From NCBI GenBank assembly GCA_946887065.1, contig CAMPKL010000300.1, positions 1 through 5,298 of the forward strand: a stretch of 5,298 nt of DNA, in the 5' to 3' direction. Shown here in pieces: positions 1 through 5,298 of this stretch; the first letter of the stretch is position 1, and each line of letters opens with the position of its first letter. Made by a program: the position numbers and the translations under genes. Source of the DNA: an uncultured Bryobacterales bacterium (GTDB lineage Bacteria > Acidobacteriota > Terriglobia > Bryobacterales > UBA6623). The notes under the pieces were generated by a model. The model did no database searches. It was given only the letters and a program-made list of their open reading frames with translations, and was not told the origin of the DNA.

Positions 1-365
1 GGCTCGTCGGTGACGACAACCTCGGTTTGCTCAGTGGCGATCGCCAGCGAGACCGGCAATTCAAAGGCGGATCCGACTGTCAGCGTCAGCCGCCGCGCGG
101 CCGGTGCAAAGCCCCGCTTCTCGACCGTGATCTCGTAGGGGCCGACCTTCAGATACGGCAGGCGGAAGCGTCCGTCTTGGTCGGTGGTCGCCGTGCGGTT
201 GATGTTTGTATCGGTTTGTCGAGCCGTAACCTGGGCGTCGGGGACGGTAGCGCCGGAAGGATCGGTGACGCGCCCGCTGACGCTGGCGGAGTTGGCGGTT
301 TCTTGGGCGGCGGCGAATGTCGCGCATAGCGCTAGGGCGGCCGCTCGAAGCAGGAGTTGTTTCAT
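1..365 (-). CDS. TonB-dependent receptor with carboxypeptidase-regulatory-like domain, N-terminal part (runs off left edge)
   Basis: Reading the minus strand from the ATG at 365-363 gives an open frame of 121 codons that leaves the window without a stop. Residues 1-20 are a classic Sec signal peptide (MKQLLLRAAALALCATFAAA), with cleavage likely near AAA-Q21. Residues about 27-108 form a beta-sandwich carboxypeptidase-regulatory-like domain, shown by SGRVTDPSGATVPDAQVTA (30-48), TTDQDGRFRLPYLKVGPYE (60-78) and VEKRGFAPAARR (81-92). The last visible residues (TEQTEVVVTDE, 111-121) resemble the linker into a TonB plug domain. Such proteins in Acidobacteriota are usually about 1,000-residue outer-membrane transporters of the Oar/SusC-like class; the substrate cannot be told. 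AGAGG lies 12 nt before the start, a weak and distant ribosome site. The gene diverges from the permease. The plug and barrel lie outside the window, so a secreted protein with only the regulatory-like domain is a less likely alternative. Confidence 0.85.
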   Translation of the reverse strand, partial: MKQLLLRAAALALCATFAAAQETANSASVSGRVTDPSGATVPDAQVTARQTDTNINRTATTDQDGRFRLPYLKVGPYEITVEKRGFAPAARRLTLTVGSAFELPVSLAIATEQTEVVVTDE

Positions 366-582
366 CTGTTACGCCCGCCTCTGTTGCAGACCTCTTCAGA
401 CTAAGGTCGGCGGAGGCGGCGATAACTGCGGCAAATTGTCGCGCCCAGGGCGGCGGCGCGTTGACACGCGCGGTCTCGAATTCGGAACTGGGCGGTACCG
501 GCTGCGCGACAATGGCACTAGCGCGCGTTGTTCGTTTTCAGGCGTTGCGATTGGCCGCCTACGTGCAATAGCCGGCGGCAAG
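366..582. other. Divergent intergenic region between receptor and permease genes
   Basis: This 217-bp spacer separates two genes transcribed away from each other, so it should contain both promoters. I see no convincing pair of -35/-10 boxes on either strand. TTGACA at 461-466 (plus strand) matches the -35 consensus, but nothing resembling TATAAT lies 16-18 bp after it. No stem-loop operator or coding frame with family resemblance was found. Confidence 0.5.
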
Positions 583-3009
583 ATGCAGACGCTCAAACAG
601 ACCCTTCGGACACTTTGGCGCGACCGGGGCTTCAGTGCGATCGCGGTGGCTATGCTCGCCCTGGGCATTGGCGCCTCGACGGCCATTTTCTCGGCGGTGA
701 ATGTCGTGCTGCTGCAGTCCTCCTATGAGGATGCGGATCGCTTGTATGTACTGGAGCAGGTGGTTCCGGATCTGGCGGATCGGTATCCGACAGGCGAGTT
801 GCCGGTCAATGCCCGTCATTTCGCCGAATGGCGCAATGCCTGCACGGCGTGCTCAGGGCTCGGGCTCGCGGCGGGCGGAGGCGGATCTAATCTGACCGGC
901 GACGGCGCTCCGGAAAGGATTCGCACCTTGGGCGTTACGCACGACCTTTTGCCCACCTTGGGCGTCACGCCGGCGTTGGGGCGAAGCATCTCACCTGAAG
1001 ATGACGAGCCTGGCGCGCCGCCGGTCATCTTGCTGACGAATGGCTTCTGGCGGCGGCGCTACAATGCCGACCCCCGGGTGGTCGGTCGGGAAATAGTTCT
1101 CAACTTTGCTCCGGTCACAATCATCGGCGTGCTGCCGCCGGACTTCGAACCCATCGGCGGTGAGTACTTGGGTCAATTCGGATCACTAGCCGGCCAGTAT
1201 GAGGGTGTACGCCCGCTACGACTCGACTATTCGTCCATACGGCCTGCGGGCAATTACAATTTCGGGGGCGTTGTGAGGCTAAAGGAGGACGCGACTCCAG
1301 AGCAGGCGACCGCCCAAATGAACGCGTCGATTCGCGGCTTTGTGGAAGAGTTCGATCGCGAGATGGGCGTACGGTTACGGCCGCTTAACGACGCCGTGGT
1401 CGGCGGCGCCGCAACAGGACTGTGGATGTTACTGGCGGCGGTTGGCGGCGTATTGCTGATAGTTTGCGTCAACGTGGGCAACTTGATGTTCGTTCGCGTG
1501 GAGCGGCGTGGACGCGAGGCGGCGGTCCGGCGGGCGATGGGCGCTACGCCCCTGCGATTAGCGTTGGACGTGGTGCGCGAGGGGTTCGTGTTGGCCCTGC
1601 TAGGCGGCGCCGCAGGGATATTGGTCGCGCAGTGGGCAATTGGAGGATTGGCCGCAGTTGCGCCGGAAGGTACGCCGCGGCTGGACGACATTCGCTTAGA
1701 TTGGACGGCGCTGGCGTTTGCTGTTGTCGTGACCTCGACAGCTGCGCTATTGACGAGTTTGGCGCCCGCGCTACGTTATCGCTCGGTTCGCGGCGCCTTG
1801 GTCGAGGCGCAGGCGAGCGGCACCGCGTCGTCAAGCAGCGTGCGTTCGCGCAGCGTCCTTGTGGCGTTCGAGACGGGTTTGAGCGCGATGTTACTGATCG
1901 CGGCAGTGTTGATGGGTTCAAGCTTGTTCAGGCTGTTGTCGGTCGACAAAGGGTTTGGCGGCGGCCAAGTGCTGGCCTTCGACTTGGCGCTGCCGCCTGG
2001 TACCTATCCTGCTGAAGGCGGGGATCGAGGCCGCTTCCAGGATCAACTTGTCGCACGGCTTACCTCGCAACCGGGTATCTCAGCGGTGGGGTTTACGACA
2101 AGGCTCCCGCTGGAGGGCGCGACATGGGTGGATAGGATGACGCCCTTCGGGTCCACCCAGCCCGACGACGAGCAATTGGTCGCCAATTTCCGATTCGTCA
2201 GCGAAGACTATTGGCGAGCAATGGGCATTCGGCTGTTAGAAGGTCGTTACCTGCAGGCAGGGGACCGAGAAGAGCCACGAATCGTGATATCGGCCGAGGC
2301 CGCGCGGCAGCTTTGGCCGGGCGAGAGCGCGCTGGGCAAGAGCATTTCTTGGGATGTGGACGATGATGCCCCATATCAAGTAGTCGGGGTCGTTGCTGAC
2401 GTCAAGACAGGCGGGCTTCGGGAGTCCACGGTACCTATCGGCTACCTTTCCTACTGGGCATTGCCGAGCGATAGCGTTTCGTACTCAGTGCGCACCAACC
2501 AGGATCCGGCAGGTTTTGCCGGCGTCGTGCGCGACATCGTCCAGGACATCGATCCAACGCTGCCGGTCACCAACCTACGCACGATGGACCAAGTTTCGGC
2601 CAAGGCCTCGGCCGAAGAGCGTTTTCAAACTCTGCTGGCGGGGCTATTCTCGCTGACCGCGCTCGGGCTTGCGGCCCTCGGCATCTATGGAGTGGTTTCG
2701 TACGCGGCAGCCCGGCGCACGAAGGAGATCGGATTGCGCATGGCCGTGGGCGCTGAGGCTCGGAGAATCACCGCGATGGTGCTGGCACAAGGAATGAAGC
2801 CGATTGTTGCCGGATTGGCCGGCGGCATGATCGCGGCTGCATTTGCCGCGCGTTGGATGGAGAGCTTGTTATACGAAGTGAGCGCGAGCGATCCGATGGC
2901 GTATGCCGTTGCGGGATGCGTTTTGTTAGGGACAGCCTTTGCGGCTTGCTATGTTCCGGCGCGACGGGCGTCGCGGATTGATCCTATGACGGCGCTGCGT
3001 CAGGAGTGA
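583..3009 (+). CDS. ABC transporter permease, acidobacterial duplicated orphan permease (ADOP) type, MacB/FtsX family
   Basis: This is an inner-membrane permease of 808 residues made of two tandem FtsX/MacB units. Unit one has a membrane helix at about 16-44, a periplasmic MacB-like core (45-275) and helices at about 277-303, 330-357 and 373-397. Unit two repeats this with helices at about 424-448, 683-707, 735-757 and 771-792 around a second core (449-675). The N-terminus (TLRTLWRDRGFSAIAV, then LALGIGASTAIFSAVNVVLL) is typical. The coupling motif is canonical in unit two (RRTKEIGLRMAVGAEARRI, 711-729) and diverged in unit one (RGREAAVRRAMGATPLRL, 309-326). The end, PARRASRIDPMTALRQE (792-808), is the family signature. 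The length fits the ADOP family (about 800 residues). The ATG at 583 is chosen because homology begins there; GGCGG sits 4 nt upstream. The frame stays open leftwards, but that stretch is antisense to the receptor gene. No ATPase gene is nearby, as 'orphan' implies, and the transported substrate is unknown. Confidence 0.92.
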   Translation: MQTLKQTLRTLWRDRGFSAIAVAMLALGIGASTAIFSAVNVVLLQSSYEDADRLYVLEQVVPDLADRYPTGELPVNARHFAEWRNACTACSGLGLAAGGGGSNLTGDGAPERIRTLGVTHDLLPTLGVTPALGRSISPEDDEPGAPPVILLTNGFWRRRYNADPRVVGREIVLNFAPVTIIGVLPPDFEPIGGEYLGQFGSLAGQYEGVRPLRLDYSSIRPAGNYNFGGVVRLKEDATPEQATAQMNASIRGFVEEFDREMGVRLRPLNDAVVGGAATGLWMLLAAVGGVLLIVCVNVGNLMFVRVERRGREAAVRRAMGATPLRLALDVVREGFVLALLGGAAGILVAQWAIGGLAAVAPEGTPRLDDIRLDWTALAFAVVVTSTAALLTSLAPALRYRSVRGALVEAQASGTASSSSVRSRSVLVAFETGLSAMLLIAAVLMGSSLFRLLSVDKGFGGGQVLAFDLALPPGTYPAEGGDRGRFQDQLVARLTSQPGISAVGFTTRLPLEGATWVDRMTPFGSTQPDDEQLVANFRFVSEDYWRAMGIRLLEGRYLQAGDREEPRIVISAEAARQLWPGESALGKSISWDVDDDAPYQVVGVVADVKTGGLRESTVPIGYLSYWALPSDSVSYSVRTNQDPAGFAGVVRDIVQDIDPTLPVTNLRTMDQVSAKASAEERFQTLLAGLFSLTALGLAALGIYGVVSYAAARRTKEIGLRMAVGAEARRITAMVLAQGMKPIVAGLAGGMIAAAFAARWMESLLYEVSASDPMAYAVAGCVLLGTAFAACYVPARRASRIDPMTALRQE

Positions 3010-3973
3010 GATAGAGACACCCGATTGCGGCCAGCAAGACGAAGAGTCCCGCGGCGGCGGCGACGATCAGGCAGGCGCGGCGGTAGTCCTCCTCCGATCC
3101 CGCTTCTGGATCGGAGGGGTCGCCAATCCAAACATTGGTGACGAGACTGCCCCGGAGCCAGACAGGTCCTATGAGACGGCGTTGGAGAGCCCCGGCCAGC
3201 GAGGCTTCTGGCCAGCCGGCGTTGGGGCCGGGGATGGTGGAGTGCTGTGTCCAGCCGATACGCCAGGCCTTTTTCGCCGAACAGCCGGGAACAAAGGCTG
3301 CGGCTGCGGTGATCAAGAGCCAAGACAGGCGCGCAGGAAAGAAATTTATGAGGTCGTCGAGGCGAGCGCCGCACCAGCCGAAGCGCTGATACCGCTCCGT
3401 CTTGTAACCGACCATCGAATCCATCGTGCTGATGACTTTGAAGGCGACGATGCCTGGAAGCCCGCCCAGGGCATAGAACAAGACGGGGCTGGCGAAGCCG
3501 TCGACGAGGCTTTCGGCGAGGCTTTCGATGGCGGCGCGGCGGCAGGCTGGGCCGTCCATTTTGTCAGTATCGCGGCCCACCAGTTTGGCGACGGCGATTC
3601 GCGCTTGCTCTAAATGGCCTAGGCGTACGGCTTTGTTCACGTCGCGGCCGTGCTTGAACAGATCGCCGAGGGCGATCATGCTGTAGAGCGTGAAGAGGTG
3701 GAAGACCTGTCCCGCGAGAGGATGAAGGCTGCTGAGCCCGATGGCGGCGAAGCTCAATAGGCCCACCCAAAGGCTGGCTAGCAGCAGGAAGAGAAGGCAG
3801 CCGCCGACGTATCCGTCCAAACGCAGGGCGCGCAGCATCTTTTCAAACGCGGTGAGTGTCCGACCCATCAAACGAATGGGATGGAGCGCGTAAACTGGGT
3901 CCCCGAAGACGAGGTCCAGGGCGACGGCAATCAGCAGGAACTCAACGCGCGGCTGGAGAATCGTCAGGTCCAC
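2984..3973 (-). CDS. cbiB: Adenosylcobinamide-phosphate synthase CbiB (CobD)
   Basis: This integral membrane enzyme (329 residues) joins adenosylcobyric acid to (R)-1-aminopropan-2-ol phosphate, giving adenosylcobinamide phosphate. Family blocks appear in order: DLVFGDP (20-26), HPIRLMG (31-37), LVGRDTDKMD (131-140), AAIESLAES (147-155), DGFASPVLFYALGG (158-171), STMDSMVGYK (182-191), ARLDDLINFFPARLS (203-217) and GPNAGWPEA (249-257; the family usually has SPNAG). Hydrophobic helices lie near 12-24, 57-80, 88-103, 216-229 and 303-322. The length is slightly above the usual 310-320. The GTG at 3973-3971 is chosen because it gives the family-typical N-terminus, has GGTGG 8 nt upstream, and forms GTGGACCTGA with the cbiZ stop. 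The frame is open to 4054, but those extra 27 residues are Arg-rich and lie inside cbiZ. The cbiZ overlap suggests translational coupling. The 3' end overlaps the permease gene by 26 bp in the opposite direction. Confidence 0.93.
   Translation of the reverse strand: MDLTILQPRVEFLLIAVALDLVFGDPVYALHPIRLMGRTLTAFEKMLRALRLDGYVGGCLLFLLLASLWVGLLSFAAIGLSSLHPLAGQVFHLFTLYSMIALGDLFKHGRDVNKAVRLGHLEQARIAVAKLVGRDTDKMDGPACRRAAIESLAESLVDGFASPVLFYALGGLPGIVAFKVISTMDSMVGYKTERYQRFGWCGARLDDLINFFPARLSWLLITAAAAFVPGCSAKKAWRIGWTQHSTIPGPNAGWPEASLAGALQRRLIGPVWLRGSLVTNVWIGDPSDPEAGSEEDYRRACLIVAAAAGLFVLLAAIGCLYLTPDAAPS
3089..3119. repeat. Perfect 10-bp inverted repeat (stem-loop) inside the cbiB 3' region
   Basis: CCTCCGATCC (3091-3100) and GGATCGGAGG (3108-3117) are exact reverse complements around a 7-nt loop; one G-T pair and one further C-G pair extend the stem to 3089-3119. 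It lies in codons about 286-295 of cbiB (SDPEAGSEE region) and 82-108 nt beyond the permease stop codon. No T-tract follows on either strand, so it is not a standard intrinsic terminator. It might still slow or end permease transcription running antisense into cbiB, or it may simply be coding sequence. Confidence 0.6.
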
Positions 3974-5106
3974 TTCGACTTCCACCCGAGGGCGATAGCG
4001 CGCAGGACGAGGCCGATGGGATCGTCTTCGCCGGCCTTTTGCAGTTCCGACCAATGCAGATGCCAGTCGTTGGGCTTGGCGGCGAGCGCAACGGCCATCA
4101 ACGCAGCCTGTTGACGGAGCGATTCTCGGGCAAGTCCCGCGGGTAGCGTGCCATAGCGTATGCGGTCGAGAACGGCAGCGAAGGCGTAGGCGGCGGCGGA
4201 GACGCCAGGCTCGTAGAACACGGACTTATCGTTATCTTTGAGCAGCTTGTAATCGGCCTCGGAGAGCAAGCGGGGCAGGGTTTCGTGCGCGCGGGCCTCC
4301 GTGAGACCAAAGCGTCCGAGGGCGTGGAACAGTCCGCGGCCGTAGGAGGGCTCGAGGCCGTTCTGCCAGCGCAAAGCTTCTTTCGTGGCATCGCGAACGG
4401 CGACGCCGATCAGCTCGCCCAGTTTGACGTGGGGGCTGGTGGCTTGTTTGGGTTTGCGCGAAGAGTCGAGCGGGGCGGCGATGCAGAACTGGTCGGTCCC
4501 GGTGCCGGTGGCGAGGCCCTCGGAATAGAGGCTTGGCGTGGCCAACTCAAGCAGGGCGGCTGTCTTGGCCTCGGTCATGGTGACCACGGCGCGGGCTTGT
4601 GCGGCTGGCGTGAGCGGCCAGTTGAAGAGCAGCATCGTGTTGATCGTGCCGTTGTGAGGATTGAGCCTGGTCCAGCCGTCTTCGCGCTCGTGCCAAACGG
4701 CGGGATCGCCCGCGCGGGCGGCGTTGCCCTGGACTCCGGCGGTGACGACGGCAACGACCGAAACGTCCTCGAACTGCTCGCTGCGCAGGACCGCGTAGTT
4801 CATGTTGGCGGCGGTTCCCATCAGCGCCACTTCGTCCGGGGACAAGTTGATCTCCGAGCAAACGATGCCGTGATAGTGCTCGGCGCCGTTTTCCGTGATG
4901 ACGCCGTGACGCGCGATGTGAGCCTTGCCTTCGCAGCTTTGGTGGTTGACGAGATAGCGGACGGATTCGGTCTGCCCCCCGGCGACGGATGAGGTGCTGA
5001 GGACGCGATGCGGAACGCGCAGCTCGGCAACGACAAAGCGCCCAAAGCGGCTGATAGCTGCGGTTTCGCCGCGGTACAAGGATTCGTTGGATTCGTTCGA
5101 CGACAT
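3964..5106 (-). CDS. cbiZ: Adenosylcobinamide amidohydrolase CbiZ with C-terminal extension
   Basis: CbiZ hydrolyses the amide bond holding the aminopropanol arm of adenosylcobinamide, releasing adenosylcobyric acid for re-use; in Rhodobacter sphaeroides it also attacks adenosylpseudocobalamin, allowing cobamide remodelling. The 380-residue product carries the CbiZ blocks: LSTSSVAGGQ (36-45), VTAGVQGNAARAGD (121-134), HNGTINTML (151-159), EAKTAAL (179-185), GLATGTGTDQ (197-206) and HVKLGELIG (226-234). No signal peptide is seen, so it is probably cytoplasmic. After about residue 249 comes a helical tail of roughly 130 residues, which I do not recognise as another domain; the core usually occupies about 200-240 residues. 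The ATG at 5106 is chosen; an in-frame TTG at 5118 would add four residues. Neither has a Shine-Dalgarno sequence, so the start is uncertain. The gene is first in an operon with cbiB, which acts on its product. Confidence 0.92.
   Translation of the reverse strand: MSSNESNESLYRGETAAISRFGRFVVAELRVPHRVLSTSSVAGGQTESVRYLVNHQSCEGKAHIARHGVITENGAEHYHGIVCSEINLSPDEVALMGTAANMNYAVLRSEQFEDVSVVAVVTAGVQGNAARAGDPAVWHEREDGWTRLNPHNGTINTMLLFNWPLTPAAQARAVVTMTEAKTAALLELATPSLYSEGLATGTGTDQFCIAAPLDSSRKPKQATSPHVKLGELIGVAVRDATKEALRWQNGLEPSYGRGLFHALGRFGLTEARAHETLPRLLSEADYKLLKDNDKSVFYEPGVSAAAYAFAAVLDRIRYGTLPAGLARESLRQQAALMAVALAAKPNDWHLHWSELQKAGEDDPIGLVLRAIALGWKSKWT
3979..3986 (-). promoter_or_regulatory. Ribosome binding site deciding the cbiB GTG start
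   Basis: On the minus strand GGTGGAAG lies inside the last codons of cbiZ. Its GGTGG core is 8 nt before the GTG at 3973, one mismatch from GGAGG. The GTG 12 nt further upstream (3985) has no comparable site, which favours the 3973 start and translation coupled to the end of cbiZ. Confidence 0.5.
5080..5097. repeat. Tandem 9-bp duplication in the cbiZ 5' end
   Basis: GGATTCGTT occurs twice head-to-tail at 5080-5088 and 5089-5097. On the coding strand it gives the repeated SNE SNE at residues 3-8 of CbiZ, in a poorly structured leader before the conserved domain. It is an in-frame duplication with no expected effect on the enzyme. Confidence 0.7.
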
Positions 5107-5131
5107 CAAAAACCGCAAGGTGGAGGGTTCG

Positions 5132-5137
5132 ATTATG
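5132..5137 (-). promoter_or_regulatory. Possible -10 box for the cbiZ-cbiB operon
   Basis: On the minus strand CATAAT (5 of 6 to TATAAT) lies about 25 nt before the cbiZ ATG. No acceptable -35 box lies 16-18 bp upstream of it. If used, the transcript would start near 5125 with a leader of only about 20 nt, too short for a riboswitch. Confidence 0.25.
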
Positions 5138-5164
5138 GCGAAAGACGGCGCATTTCGTCTCGCC

Positions 5165-5193
5165 TTGACTTCATTCGCGAGGCTGGATATCCT
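5165..5193 (+). promoter_or_regulatory. Sigma70-type promoter driving the cobalamin riboswitch transcript
   Basis: TTGACT at 5165-5170 (5 of 6 to TTGACA) and TATCCT at 5188-5193 (4 of 6 to TATAAT) are separated by exactly 17 bp. The expected transcription start is near 5200, just where the riboswitch begins, so position and spacing support each other. It points away from cbiZ. Confidence 0.6.
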
Positions 5194-5196
5194 TCG

Positions 5197-5298
5197 AGAA
5201 CCTCTTGGGCGCCCACTGTGGGCCTAACAGGGAAGTCCGGTGAAATTCCGGCGCGGTCCCGCCACTGTAATCGGCGAGCCGGTCCAAGAAGCCACTGA
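5197..5298 (+). promoter_or_regulatory. Cobalamin (adenosylcobalamin-type) riboswitch, 5' part, runs off right edge
   Basis: The plus strand carries the conserved core of the B12 riboswitch: AACAGGGAA (5226-5234), the small hairpin CCGG-TGAAATT-CCGG (5237-5251), the hallmark block GCGCGGTCCCGCCACTGTAA (5251-5270), and GCCACTG (5291-5297). A P3-like hairpin precedes it (GCCCA 5211-5215 with TGGGC 5219-5223). The remaining arms, the B12 box (AGNCAGGAGACCTGCC type), the kissing loop and the expression platform lie beyond the window. In this class cobalamin binding usually represses the downstream gene, by termination or by hiding the ribosome site. The target is a plus-strand gene outside the window, likely for B12 uptake or salvage such as a BtuB-type receptor (inference); it is not cbiZ, which reads the other way. 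Confidence 0.93.

Noticed and set aside
61..327. Minus-strand 88-codon frame (MRDIRRRPRN...)
   Set aside because: It is a different frame of the receptor gene, Arg-rich as expected of a shadow in GC-rich DNA; the frame starting at 365 has a signal peptide and a recognisable domain.
461..490. TTGACA at 461-466 as a promoter for the permease
   Set aside because: The -35 match is perfect, but no -10-like hexamer lies 15-19 bp downstream.
184..582. In-frame 133-codon upstream extension of the permease from a GTG at 184
   Set aside because: It lies antisense to the receptor gene, has a composition unlike a membrane protein leader, and permease family similarity begins exactly at ATG 583.
1254..1921. 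Two minus-strand frames of 145 and 125 codons antisense to the permease
   Set aside because: Ser/Arg/Pro/Thr-rich low-complexity translation typical of antisense frames; no domain and no ribosome site seen.
1422..2015. Plus-strand 197-codon frame within the permease gene
   Set aside because: Arg/Gly-rich shadow of the permease in another frame, with no recognisable motif.
3200..3390. Plus-strand frames antisense to cbiB (for example 3135-3389 and 3182-3613)
   Set aside because: Shadows of cbiB, whose conserved motifs run through this entire stretch on the minus strand.
3974..4054. Longer cbiB start at 4054 giving a 356-residue protein
   Set aside because: The extra 27 residues are Arg-rich, overlap conserved-frame cbiZ sequence, and are not CbiB-like; the GTG at 3973 has a ribosome site and a family-typical N-terminus.
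4285..4992. Plus-strand 235-codon frame antisense to cbiZ
   Set aside because: Long because of GC-biased third positions opposite cbiZ; the Gly/Ala/Val-rich translation has no family resemblance, while the minus strand encodes a clear CbiZ.

Overview
The window is GC-rich DNA that looks like part of an Acidobacteriota chromosome, possibly from the Solibacter/Bryobacter group. Two protein families support this together: a permease of the 'acidobacterial duplicated orphan permease' type, and the start of an Oar-like TonB-dependent receptor with an N-terminal carboxypeptidase-regulatory-like domain. The taxonomic call is inference from gene content; no marker gene is present.

Layout, left to right. 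(1) Positions 1-365, minus strand: the first 121 codons of a TonB-dependent receptor with a clear signal peptide; the rest lies off the left edge. (2) 366-582: a 217-bp divergent intergenic region with no convincing promoter. (3) 583-3009, plus strand: an 808-residue MacB/FtsX-type permease built from two tandem permease units, with no ATPase gene beside it in the window. (4) 2984-5106, minus strand: a two-gene cobamide salvage operon, cbiZ (adenosylcobinamide amidohydrolase) followed by cbiB/cobD (adenosylcobinamide-phosphate synthase). The two genes overlap by 10 bp, and the end of cbiB overlaps the end of the permease gene tail-to-tail by 26 bp. (5) 5107-5298: a divergent control region. 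It holds a good sigma70-type plus-strand promoter and, directly after it, the 5' part of a cobalamin (B12) riboswitch that runs off the right edge and would control a plus-strand gene outside the window.

How the genes fit together. CbiZ removes the aminopropanol arm of adenosylcobinamide (in some bacteria, of whole unwanted cobamides) to give adenosylcobyric acid. CbiB then adds aminopropanol phosphate to make adenosylcobinamide phosphate, which enters nucleotide-loop assembly. The neighbouring riboswitch indicates that the gene(s) to the right also belong to B12 uptake or salvage, so the right half of the window is the centre of a B12 salvage/remodelling locus with divergent transcription. 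The receptor and permease on the left have no visible link to B12. No RNA genes other than the riboswitch, no mobile elements and no CRISPR arrays were seen. I found no clearly undescribed system. The points most worth a second look are the C-terminal tail on CbiZ, the absence of a visible riboswitch on the cbiZ side, and a perfect stem-loop inside the 3' end of cbiB.
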